Shown here one piece after another: positions 12,781 through 25,600 of a DNA stretch of 64,000 nt (position 1 is its first letter; every line of letters begins with the position of its first letter). The translations under genes and the position numbers were made by a program. Under the pieces are notes generated by a model. That model was not told the origin of the DNA. It made no database searches and worked only from the letters and a program-made list of their open reading frames with translations. Source of the stretch: Strix aluco (lineage: Eukaryota > Chordata > Aves > Strigiformes > Strigidae); assembly GCF_031877795.1 (NCBI RefSeq), contig NC_133931.1:25976264-26040263 (forward strand), written 5' to 3'.

Positions 12781-14335
12781 TCGATGGAAGCGTGAATCCC
12801 AGCCAGACCGCTCAAACCAAACATTACTCATTTTCTCATCGTTCCAAGCACAAGTCCCAGCAGCATTAATAAACAAAACCAACATCTCACCTTGCATAGT
12901 GATGGAACTTAGCTTAGGAACAGCCTTTTCCTGAGCCTCTGCATCCAGCTCGTCAAACTGTGTTAACATTTTTCTATCAGAAATGCTCCCTCTTGCTGTT
13001 TTGAACACAAGTTTGCTAGTTTTACTAGCAGGCTGTTAGAAAGGCAGGGGTGTTTGTTGCCAGCTGTGTGTAACTTCATTGATGACATATCTAGGCTGGA
13101 AGTGAAACTTTGCTCAAGAAAGCCAGAAGCCATTTCAATCAGCTTTAGTTAAATATTACAGGCAATAGTCAAAGATGACAACCAACTGCTAGATCTGCAC
13201 CTCTGCCACCCGGGGAATTACCAGCTTTAAGGAGAGGTGATCGCTGGGAGATCACATCACATTACTACAAGCTGTCAGCCTTTATTTTTACCCTAGCAAG
13301 GTGAAGAGATGATTGGTTCTAAAAATCAGCAGATTTTTGAGATCTCAGACTGGGAAGGCAAAAAGTAAGCCCACATATTTTTAAGGAATTGTCTACTCGT
13401 AACAACAGGAAAGTAACCATCAAGATCCATCCATGGTTAACCCCTGTAGCAAGCTTTGAGTGTGTTATCTTTACTCTTTGTGTCCTACTGAACAATAAAA
13501 TGTGAATAATTCCCTGCCTCACAAAGGCACTAGAAAGCTCATTAACTTATGACACTTAATGAGCCTGCCAGATCACCTGAACAAATGTTCAGTTCAGGAC
13601 AAGTTTAGATCAGTACTGAGATACAGAGCAACATACCCTCTTCTGAAATGCGACGCATCCTGCTGGCCTTACACAAATTCTCAACAAGCAAATGAAACCC
13701 TCTCAAAATCCAAGTGCCCAATTGTAGCCTATGTTACAACACGTGCTACCCTGTCTATTCTCTTATACTCACGCATTTAGAAACGTACAGTTTTGTCTAC
13801 AACCTGTCAAGATATAAGCTGGATTTTGTTCACAGTACTCCCTCACACATATGAACCGATGCATTGTTAATACACTCCCTAACACATCATTCTGGTGATG
13901 TAAATTTAGGCTTCTGCTGCACATCACCCCACTGACAGAATTTAGGATGCACCTTACAGCGCACAACCAGCGACAACCTTGCTGCTACGGATACTTACTA
14001 GGACAACTATGTTATTTTCAATATCCAATTGCACAAAACCTGTGCTGTGACAAAACAAATATATATATATTTGTGGACGCAAATGCTACCCTACAATTTA
14101 AAGAGATACAAACACCCTTGAGGTGCGACTGACGGTGATTACCAGCTCTAAAATTATGTGGCTGCATCCCAGCCAGGCACGGCTGAAATATTGCTCTTAC
14201 TGGTGTCGGGCAGTTATACACGCGTTAAATGTTTTCAAATGGTAGAAGTTATTTATAACGGGCTGTTTGGATGCTTTTTCAAACAATAACAAAAGGACCA
14301 AACTACATTTTTTTGTTAGAAATAGGAAAGTATTG
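12781..14335. other. Intergenic stretch between CR1 copies
   Basis: AT-leaning DNA with no recognised coding sequence, RNA gene or element. It would be the upstream region of the cadherin gene as displaced by CR1 copy 2. Confidence 0.6.
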
Positions 14336-14764
14336 ATGATCAGTGGGCTGGAGCACCTCCCCTATGAGGACAGGCTGAGAGAGTTGGGGTTGTTCAGCCT
14401 GGAGAAGGCTCCAGGGAGACCTTGTAGTGGCCTTCCAGTACTTAAAGGGGGCCTGCAGGAAAGATGGGAAGGGACTCTTAGCAGGGAGCGTAGTGATAGG
14501 ATGAGGTGTAATGGTTTTAAACTGAAAGAAGGTAGATTTATATTAGATATAAGGAAGAAATTCTTCACTGTGAGGGTGGTGAGACACTGGAACAGGTTGC
14601 CCAGAGAAGCTGTGGCTGCCCCCTCCCTGGCAGTGTTCAAGGCCAGGTTGGACGGGGCTTTGAGCAACCTGGTCTAGTGGAAGGTGTCTCTGCCCATGGC
14701 AGGGGGGTTGGAACTAGATGATCTTTAAGGTCCCTTCCAACCCAAACCAGTCTATGATTCCATG
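14336..14764 (+). mobile_element. CR1 LINE 3' fragment (copy 3)
   Basis: A short 5'-truncated CR1 tail closely similar to copy 1: [20 protein letters not shown], then a small deletion relative to copy 1 (after CTGGAGAAGG), then FTVRVVRHWNRLPREAV, AVFKARLDGALSNLV and the tail ending in TCTATGATTCCATGA. The coding remnant is open for about 136 codons, but the frame includes non-CR1 sequence at its start. Confidence 0.93.
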
Positions 14765-17700
14765 AAAAGATTAAACATCTCTGTCATATCAGCCTTTTCA
14801 ATGAAAACCATTTCTCTTCTGGAATTGAGGGGTGGGCAGGGAGGTGCAGTTCAGCTGATGAGGATTGGGGAAGTCAAAGCACAGGCTTGTGTTTGGGGCT
14901 CTCTACGGTCAGTGGGTGATATTCTGTTCTAGTAACCACTTTGAAAACCAGGAAAAAAAATTTTCCACTGTTCACAGTTGACTTTATGTGCTCGTCAAGG
15001 ATCAACTGGCAGCTAAACAGTTTAAGGAAGGGTAAGCAATTCTCAAAAACTGTATTATATGTGTATAGGCATGTACAGTATATATTTAAATGCTACAAGA
15101 CTGGCCATTCTGGAGTAACCTCATATCCTTTTGAGGACACTGCCAAGAAAACGGTATGGCTCTTTCCGTGTAGCTGTATTTTCCAAAGGAACTTGACTCT
15201 TCCTGTGAAACTGAAGCAGAAACCACAGACTGATACTGCATTAGCCCAAGAGGTGACGGCTCTTGGCTCTTATAGGGAACAACACAGGGAAGAAATAAAT
15301 GTAAACAATGGAATAAGCTCCTTAAATACCTTCAGGACACTGTCAGCTTCTATTGCCAAAGAATCATAGTGAAATTTATTTTTAGGATTCTTCTCTAGGA
15401 AACCATATCTGGTGAACTGAGAACTGTGAAATGCAACCACTAAATCTAAGAATTGCTATTCAGAGGCCAAACTACCAGCAAGCCCAACAGCCTTCCTCTG
15501 GCGCTCTCTCACAGCTGGGACAAGTCCCTAGAATGCAGCCAGCAGCTCAGACTACAGCTCAGTTCATCGTAAAATTGGCCAAATTGGGAGGAAAAAAAGA
15601 AAAAAGAAATAAAAGCAGCAGCATTTATCCAGGTGTTAATAATGCAGAAATAGATGCAAATTACACTGTTAGTGCGTTTCAGAAATAAGTTTTCACAATG
15701 AAACGAAAACAAGATTTGATTTTAATGTACCTCTCTAAAATTGCATAAACAGGTCAATCACTTCTGCAGCAGTGATTTGTATTGCCATCCAGGGTTGAAG
15801 TTAGATGAACCAAGGAAACCACACGTGCTCGTTCCAACATCCAGCAATTACTCCAGGGAGACCACAGCTTCTGCACTCAGGCTCTCGCAGACAGTGTAAC
15901 ACACAAGGCAGCAAGGAGCAGGTGGCTGCACTCTTGCCTGGCCTTTGTCAACTTTCTTCAGAGGGGAGAATGGCTTAGGGCATGATTTTATATTCACCCT
16001 CATCTTACAGAATCTGCTGGTATTTACCGCAACAGTGTAGAAAAGTCAGTCTTGACCTGTTTTTGGTCTTCCTATAACCCATCAGTTACAGTACCATCAG
16101 GAGTTAAGGCTTGACAACAGACATTACAGTTATAACTTTGAAACAAGACGAAATTCCAAGGCGTTAAAAAGATGCTAAAAATTCTGAAGGTAAATGTATG
16201 TACTGCTGGTGTTATAATCTACTGAATAGTTCAGTATTACTCTACGTTTGTATATTCTATATATGCAGTTTAATTAATAGAGATGCATGTCATCTCATTA
16301 CTATTAAAAAGTGTCTACCACATTTGTTACCTAAGCAATCTGAATGCATATGGGAATTGGAAGTATGGTAGTCTGGGTCACCACAAAAATTGGGTAATCT
16401 GGGAAACTAGGTCCTAGAAACAGATTACAGAGTTACCGTTGAAGGGGGAAACCCCCCAAACCAACAGTAGTTTTACCCAACACCTCGCAAACATTAATTA
16501 TAATCAGAATATATATTTTATACAGAGATATATACACACATAAAATACATATACACACTTTTATATAAACCTATTTATATACACAAATAAATATATACTC
16601 TATTATATATAATGGAATATTCTGTATTTCACAGCTGGTAACCATGGTCTCAGTTTTGGATAACGACATGGAAGAGTACACAAACACCAACATAGATTTC
16701 ATGGTGCCAGGAAGCTCCATTCCCCTTTCAGCTAAGCAATCACAAAGCCTGGGTGCTTGAAGAATTCATGGATAAACCTGAATACTTCAACATCAGCACA
16801 TTTCCTGACTGGTCTAAAAGGAAGCAGTCTGATGAATGTTCAAACTCAGAACCATTATAAATTTAAGACATAAATACATATTTTTTAGGTGCTGTATGAT
16901 TGATTTTTGGAGAAGCACTTCATAGTGTATTTCTACCATCTTCTGAGCTTAACTAAAATAATCTCAAGGTTTTCATATCATTACAAGGTAAATTATTACA
17001 AAGTAGTCTGCATTCAAAGATTTCACTCTTACTAATAATATCTTATAAAATGATAGAAGGCTCCAATATATGTAATCATGATCTGTAAAAATTCAAGACA
17101 GATGATACATTAGTTGATTAAAAAAATAAAGCAGTAAGCATTTGATGTTGCATAGCAATTTATTTCCAGGTGACATGCTTGCTGTAGCAAGATCTTTAGG
17201 GAGAAAGTCAGAGTTCAAGAATTCCATATTTTGCCCCTCATCCTCATGCCAGTGTGTCTCAACAGGTAGTTACAGTCAGCATGACATGGATCTAGTCTGA
17301 GCAGGCTGCTAATCCTCGAGAGGTGCAAGAGTGTTTACGCTGCTCCATCAGCCGGTAAGACAGATATTTGAGCTATACTGCACAGTCTTCACTTGACTGA
17401 TAATTGCATATGCAAATAATACAACAGAATACAAAAATCATTTTATTACCGCAACAGAGGAAGGAGGTTAATTCATTATGAACTACACGTTTTTTGTGAA
17501 AGAGTATCAGACTTCTCAAAAGAAAGCATAAAACGGTTTGTGTCCCAAACACTCCATACTTTCTGGACTTGGCTTTTATTACAATTTTATTTTTTTTCAC
17601 AGAAAAAAAGTTTGTCACAAGAGAAAAATATTTACTATGTATACATTATTTTGATAAAAAACTGTCTAAGACAACAAACAGGATAAAAGGAATTGGATTC

Positions 17701-20700
17701 CTTAGATTTGTTATTAAATAGCTGCACATAGATATGTCCATATGCCATATACGCTACTGCTAAATGTCACTGTTAACAAGTAAAGCACCACCAATAATTG
17801 TTCTGCATTACTGAAGTAACGAAGTTTGAAACTTTGAAAGGCATTAAACATCCACCTCTTTTCCATAAAATAAATAGGTAACCTTAAACATCACTCGAAA
17901 GGCAGAATTACATACATTTAACTGCGCTGAAATCAAAAACACTGCCAGATTAATTACACATTTAACATCTAGTTGAGGTACCAAACAATTCAGAAGACCT
18001 TCAGGCATCACTAGCTCTGCATTTGGCGTAGTAAGAGTGCAGCAATGTAACGGTGATATTTTCTTTTAGCTGTACTGATGAAGTAGAAACGATTACTAAA
18101 ATAACACACACTGCATCTTTCAGAATTTTCACTTTTTGCCCCCCTAAAATTAAGTTTTAAAAAGAGTACTAAAGGCATGATTATACAGATTTATGTTGAG
18201 GTATTAGTTCACATGAAATATTGCTTGTGTTGGAATAAACTCAGCTTTTCTTTCATTTCTAATACCATAGTACTCTAGAGTCCACCTGCCCATCAATATT
18301 TAGATTTATAGATTCAATCACCATTAGCAATAACAGAAGTTACTCATTACAACTCCAAAACACAGTAGTAAAACAGACCTCTCTAAATGCAAATACAACA
18401 TGCATGCCCTCGCATTCACACGAACAGCCTACGCTTTCTCCTGTTAGATTTTTGGTTAAAGGATAGGTTATATGCCGTTTACAGCAGTCATTAAAGAAGT
18501 GTTTCAATGACAGTTTACAATCCCTACCACCTGATCTGCAGCTCCTAACCACACAAATTGCATGGAAAAGCTGATGAAGGGTCACAAGATTAGGACATTT
18601 GCAGATGTCTTAGTGAAAATAAGGTGGTAAGAACAAGAATTGGTCCCTAACCTTCTACTTTTCAGTAAACAGTAATGCCACCAGAGCAAATAGAGTGAAG
18701 AATTTTCAATGCCTGTAAATCTTTTGGCCCTCTTTCTTCCATATTTGTGTATCTCCTCCTTACCCCACCGCTGGAAATTGTATTTAGGATTGTATTGTAT
18801 TAAACTGTATTTCCATTTACTCTGGAAGAAATGAAATCAGTATTTTTTAAAATAATATGAATAGAAGCTTATATTCTTAAATGCCTTTACTTAATTAGTC
18901 TCAAACGTCTGGCAAATCTATTAACTGAGTTCAAGTACGTGGTAATTCAGGAAGTGAAAGAGCGTTTTTATAAGTTAAGACAAAACTGTACATGTCAGTT
19001 TAGTTGTGGTTTGATTTAACTTTAATCCACAAGTCTAACAGTAACAGGTAAGTGCCTGAAAATACTATACTCAATTTATTCTTTCAAGGTAATTTTTTTG
19101 CATTTACTAAGATCAAGCATATCAGAAATTGGAAATCTGAAGGAGGAAATAAGCCAGCAAAGTAGCAGTACAAATTGCTACGCAATTTCTTCCCAGCGAA
19201 CAGCTGTTCGATAGCTGCACCACTTACTACATGAGCATCCTTGGAGGCTGGGGTATTAAGACACAACGGAAGTTCTAGAAATCAGAGGGACAGGAATTAA
19301 AACAACCAGAAATCTTCACAAAAAGAAACACAAATTTTCGTTTAATAAAAGCTTGCAAGGCACATGTTTCAACTGAATTGCAACATCTACAGCAAAACAG
19401 ATCAAAATTTGCAAAACGTTCCCCCAGCCCTTTCAGGGAGTTAAACCTGCGACCTGGCTGAAAACCAAGCTAGGGTTGTGTGTACAAGTCCGAAGTAATT
19501 ATGCCCTATTGCTGTTCTTCTGAGGGATACCATGAAACTTACTGTTTATTTTTCACAGAAGGTAGAGATTAGAATAGACAGTAATATTTTTGCTAACCCA
19601 TAGTTGGATAAGAAATTCAAGCTCATCATTTTCTGTGTAAGATATGATTCCTCCAGTCACTCATTTTAAAAATTACGCCTTTTTACTGGAACAACAGCAC
19701 TGTTTTTCCCACATAAAAGGCTCCTTCTGTTACTTAAGGCTGCTGTGCCAATGGTGCTGCAATACAATTTTCTCTAATATAAAAAGCAAGGTAAAAATCT
19801 TAAATGATTCTCCTAAAGCAGGATCAATTGAAGTATCAAGAATATATCTTAAAAACTATGACAAAACTAATAATAACAACTATGTCACAGTTCAAATAAA
19901 GTTCAACATGTTTGTTTAAACATGTATAAAGGCCAACGTGCTACAAGGTATTTTTCTTTAGATGTACGATGGCCTCATTTGCATTTTTCTTAACATGTGT
20001 GCTCTACATGTAAGTATTCAAACTACGTTCTGTGTGGTAACGCATACATACAGCACTGCGGTAAAACACAACAGGCAGTCAAGGATAGTTAAATATTGCA
20101 TCTTGGCATGGCAGTCTAAGGCATGAAGCCGTAAGTGACTTCATCCACCCAAGTGCAGCTGTAACCCTGAAGTTTGCTACCTGCAATGCCTTATTGCTGT
20201 TATGAAATGATATTCATGAATGATTAATTTCAAGCGGGTAAATGACTGACACACAGACATGTAATTCCTTGACAATGATTCAAACAAATTTAAATTGTGT
20301 AAGAAACTCTAAACTTCCAAATATTACCTCTACATCCATACTAGCACATACAGAGAAGGCTCCCGCAGGCCTGCCATAGCTCAAGTTAATACACTAGCTT
20401 CTGTTGTTATAAGGTAATTGGGAAGTCTGAAACAGTCCAGTGCAGTAAAACATATGCACTTGTGCATAAGCAAATAAATGCGGGCTGCATTTGACCAGAG
20501 ACGCACATACACACTGCCCTCAACACAATGACTGTAACCCCAGAGAGGATATTTACTTTTAACTTGTAACTCAGTTACATTGATAAAAGTTTCTCTCAGT
20601 GATTACATCCAGTATATTAGATGGATTTATCTGAACATTGGTTTCAAATTAAATGCATAATTTAACATCTTGTCAAGACTCATATGCCTAAAAATATAAC

Positions 20701-22472
20701 TGAAAGTAAAAAACGGATTAGACATGTTGACTTTTACAACAGTAAAGCTTTTTTCTTTCAAATCACTCCACTAGTGATAATAGGTTTTAAAAAAATCTCA
20801 GCACTGCCTCTTAGTGTAAAGTAAGCAAATATATCTGCATAGAGCAGATAAGAATCACACATATACACCAGCATGCTGCAATTCCTAATAATTTCAGTGT
20901 TGAAATCTCTGAATTTGCATTTTATCAACAAGTGCAGTAAGGATCGTTTTGCAGCTTTTGTTTGCAGAATGGTTTGCAGATTTTTCAGTTGGAGGTTCAT
21001 CCTATTATGCCAGATCCTTCATTAAAGATATCCGGGTTCCAAAGAATCATTCCCACATGCCTGATAGACTGGTCTCTGGGCCAGGTGGAACATGAATGCA
21101 TAACTGCAGGTAACTCCTAACGAGTGAATAATCTCTTCCAAAGCTTATGTCCTGGCTTTTTGTCCAGCTACACCTTCGTAAGCAAAGTTACCGTTACCTT
21201 TTATTGGATTTTCCATTTACAATTTCCATTTACCAGGATTAGGCCCAGAGCTGGAATTAAAGCATCATTCATTTTCTTGAAACTATATCAGCCAGCAACA
21301 AACAGGATGAACAGATAATTTCTTAAGAAAAATAGCTGTAGAGGCAAAGGGAGTCATATAAGGAAGACAAATTTTAAAGGGAAGCAAGATTGCAGAGTAC
21401 TTTCCCAAATTTTCAAAGATCTCAGTGTAGTTGCATAACTGATATAGAAATAGCTATGAACCACTATTTATTAATGGTGGTGATTATAGTGTTTTAAATT
21501 ACAGTTATGGCACTATCTCAATATAACCATCACATAGTAAGTTGAATGAAATGAGTATCACTGATCCATCCCCATACAGACACACAAATATACCAGCACG
21601 CACACAGAGGGGGTGAAACAGAAGTGCAGAAGTCTCAGTAGCAAACCTAGTTGTCCTGCTACACTTGCCTAAAAACAAGTACAGCATATGGTTGTATACT
21701 GGCCCATTCTGATGGCTGCTAAGACACGCATCTGCATACACACATACACATTTAAGCATGGAAAAATCCTGAAGGCAAGTTCTTTCCAAACTGAAGATCT
21801 GACCTTGTCAACTCCTACTGCTAGGTCTAAGCACAAGCACTTCCATCAACACGTCTCTAAGACACGTAGAGACCAGCGTCTTCATCTATGGAAGTGTTGT
21901 TTAAATTAGATCTTCCTTATTTGATTTAAACAAACACTATAGCTACACATAAGATGTATGAATGTGTGTTGATAAACACAGAAATGTTTACAGTGGAAGA
22001 CGGGAAGAATTAAAACAGCAACAAAAAAAACCTCCAAACACTTACTTGAAAGGACTCAGGATACCAATTGCTTTCTTGCTAGAAAATAAAAGCAGTATGA
22101 CTTAAATGAGCTCTTTAAATGATTTTTCTGCATTTACTGAAGTCTATCCACAGCAGCTCTCTAACACTAAAGTTAGAAATCTCATTTACATGAAGATTAG
22201 GACGATTTATAACAGGAAGAAAAATGCAAAAACGTGGAAGACTGTCACACTTTGTAGAGACTGTAAAATTGACAAATTTTCCTGTTTCCTTCAAGGGTGG
22301 TATCTGTGTCTGTTGATCTGTAGTTCAAAGAATTCCAGTTTGTTAAAATAAAGTTGTCAATACACTGCATGTGCGCACATGTATCTGCAAAAATAATTTC
22401 CTTGATCAAAAGGAACTTTTCCAACTGAATTTCATTCACAATCAATCCTCAGAAAGAAGCTTGCATGCTTTT
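14765..22472. other. DPY19L4 3' flank, probably including its 3' UTR
   Basis: AT-rich DNA with no coding homology seen. Minus-strand AATAAA candidates lie at about 21467, 21200, 19545, 19075 and 17573. None is clearly the true polyadenylation site, so the length of the 3' UTR is unknown. INTS8, expected downstream of DPY19L4 from mammalian gene order, was not found here. Confidence 0.55.
16500..16620. repeat. Degenerate AT/AC dinucleotide-rich tract
   Basis: About 120 bp of interrupted TA, ACAC and TATATA units, a decayed microsatellite. Downstream of the DPY19L4 stop, with no coding sequence. Confidence 0.75.
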
Positions 22473-22637
22473 TCATGACTGGAAGGATATCACAGTGTTG
22501 ATTCTATATACAAAGTAGGATCTATTCCAGTATACTCGAGTAAAATAATTCACATATGGAGAATAGTTCATTTTGATTTCATGACAAAATCGTCCATATT
22601 TTGAGTAGGCATAGCTGTCGCCTTCCTCACAAACCAC
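22473..22637 (-). CDS. DPY19L4: DPY19L4 coding exon 19 (C-terminus and stop)
   Basis: Encodes residues 667-720 ([54 protein letters not shown]), then TGA at 22475-22473. NYS and NRS are possible N-glycosylation sequons, consistent with a luminal tail. Acceptor GACAG. The 3' UTR continues to lower coordinates. Several AATAAA candidates occur on the minus strand but none can be singled out. Confidence 0.96.
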   Translation of the reverse strand: MVCEEGDSYAYSKYGRFCHEIKMNYSPYVNYFTRVYWNRSYFVYRINTVISFQS

Positions 22638-25600
22638 CTGTCAGAAAAGAAGATCTAATTAAAATATTGAAGATAAGTGGTTACAGAATGTAGTTCTGTA
22701 CATTTAACTTACTCCTGTATTCTGTAAATTTCATTATGATAGATATTGTATGATTCCAATAAACTGAAAACATATTCCCCTATAATTTGCTTAACCATCT
22801 AAAATAGCCTTTGTGAATTAAGACCTTTGTCAGGATAGCAGACAGTAAAAACAGTCTGCTTTATTCATACAATAAAGAACAACAACAGTGGAAATTATCC
22901 ACATGCCCTGTTTACCCAGTACTTCAAATCTGACCTGCACATAGCATACCACCTATGTAGGGGAGGAAATTCTCAATTACCTTTTCCAGGACAGGTGAGT
23001 TTGACATATCTAATAAAGACTTAAGACACACACACATATCACCCTATAAATTCCAACCAATTGACTTGGAAGCAAACTGCTTGTGCTTTTTAGCATCTAC
23101 TATGTGATTTTCTTGAAGAAATCCCTTTGCCAATCCTTCTGATGGCACAAATTTACATGGGCTTAAAAAAAGGTGGTAGGACAACTTCATGGAGAAAAAT
23201 CTATCGGTGGCTACCAAACACAAAGGTATTTCCCCTGAACTAGAGTCCTTCAGCAACTGACCGCTGGAAAACATCTGTCTTACCCTATCAATAATGATAT
23301 GCTCTCGGCCAGTGTCAGAAACAAGATATCAGACTAGGTCTATAGGACATAGTCCAAGCTAGAAAGTAATACTTACCTTCTTAAACACAGCAATTTAGAA
23401 AACATGCATAGACCCATCAAGAGCATAACAGCCTGTCCACTGTCTCACTTACTCTGGGAATAAGTAAATGTTGCAGTCTCAAACTACATGTACACTAGCT
23501 TCCACTGGTTTGGAAAGTCTTGACAATCTTTCAGTATGACTTCGACAATTTTTGTTAGCAAGCAAACTGAGAGTTTTGTTTCAAAGCTTCCTGAGACAAC
23601 ACACTATATTAACTTTCAGGAACAAACTATGTCAACTTTCTGAAAAAAAATACTTTATTCCTGGTTGACCATTCCAATATTTCTTCTACAACTATCATTT
23701 TTAGCATCCAACCAAGTATGGACTCAGCCACAGACAGGAAGCAGAAGTGTTGTTCATTACTAGCCAACCAGTTTTTTTCTAAAAATATTGGACACTCAGT
23801 TGTCTACATTTAAATGTATACACCAGTTGTTTTATTACAGATTTAGATTACAGACATTCAGCAGAACAGATTTTAACCGAAGCTCTCATCATGAACCTTC
23901 TTTTCCCCTTCTTAATCTCTCCACTATAAATAGGATAACCCTTGTCACTTCTAATTAGACAAAAATAGTAAATGACTGTTTTTGTGTACTGACAGCACCA
24001 TTTGTGGCATTTATAAAAGACAGGCTCCTTGCATTGGATATTGTCTTTCGATGGTTTTTTTCCCCCCTTTGATTGAAATTAGCATCGCAAGCAACAACCA
24101 CTCTGAAAAGTACTGGGAAGTGTTCCTTAGGATGAACTGCTGAATAGCTGGGTGTTAGGAATTAAAGAAGGAATAAACTTATTCTGTTATATGAATCAAA
24201 CAAAAACTTAAAAACCTGACAGTAAAACTGTGCTGCTGAAGTTAGGATGAGATCAGGATTATGTGCAAGACAGAAGCATGCAGAAGCATGGAGATAAGAG
24301 ATGAAAGGGCATGAGGGAATGGAATCCTGAAATTGTGGTTAACTGTTCCAGCTGAAATCCTAAATGTGAAGAGGGAAAAGGAACTTACTCATGTAAAAAC
24401 AGATCTGAGAAGAAACTGAGAGATAACACGCTGATTATCAATGATGGAGGTTATATATACACACACACCCCTCTCTATTATGGTACAGTATATTGGTTAT
24501 GACATGAATAATCATGGCATGCATGATTTTATCAGCAAGACAAAGAAAGAAGAAGGATAGATTTCAGCAATGGTGTCCTGGTTTTAGCTGGGATAGAATT
24601 AATTTTCTTCCTAGTAGCTGGTACAGTGCTATGTTTTGGATTTAGTGTGAGAATAATGTTGATAACACGCTGATGTTTAATTGTTGCTAAGTAGCATTTA
24701 TCCTAAGTCAAGGATTTTTCAGTTTCCCATGCTCTGCCAGTGAGCAGGTGCACAAGAAGCTGGGAGGGGGCACAGCCACGACAGCTGACCTGAACTAGCC
24801 AAAGGGACATTCCATACCATAGAATGTCAGTATATAAACTGGGGGGAGTTGGCCGGGAGGGGCGGATCACTGCTCAGGCATCAGTCAGCAGGTGGTGAGC
24901 AACTGCATTGTGCATCACTTGTCTTTCCTTGGGTCTTATTTCTCTCTGTTACCTTCATTTTCATTACAATTATTAATAGTATTAAGTATTGTCATTATAT
25001 TTTATTATTGGTAACATTATATTATATCCTAGTTATTGTTGTTATTATTATATTTTATTTTAGTTAAACTGTTCTTCTCAACCCATGAGTTTTACTTTTT
25101 TTTCTGATTCCCCCCCCATCCCACTGGGAGGGGGGAGGAGTGAGCGAGCGGCTGCATGATGCTTAGTTGCTGTCTGGGGTTAAACCACAACAGGTAAGGA
25201 AGTTAATAGAAAAACAGAGACAATATCCTCCATGTATAAACTGGCCAGGAAACCTACAGGTGAAACTGACACCAGTTGTAGATTCCTGGGGAAATTAAGA
25301 AGTAATCCCCTAAAAACATATCACCCCTATAATTACTCCCCCAAATGAAAGCAACTACAGAAATTACATGCTTGCATTACAAGTTCTTTTGAAACGTGTA
25401 TCATCAAAAGTAGAGCTTATAAAATACCTAACACAGATGAACAGTTTGGATTTCTCCCCAAGAACGGAATACAAAAATTTTATACACAAACATATGTATC
25501 CTCCCCATTAAAAAAGAAAAAGCATTCAAGCTAAGGATTTACTTGGTATAGTTAATACACAACAGGCTGTAATGTCAAACAGAAACTGAAGTTCTTTTTC

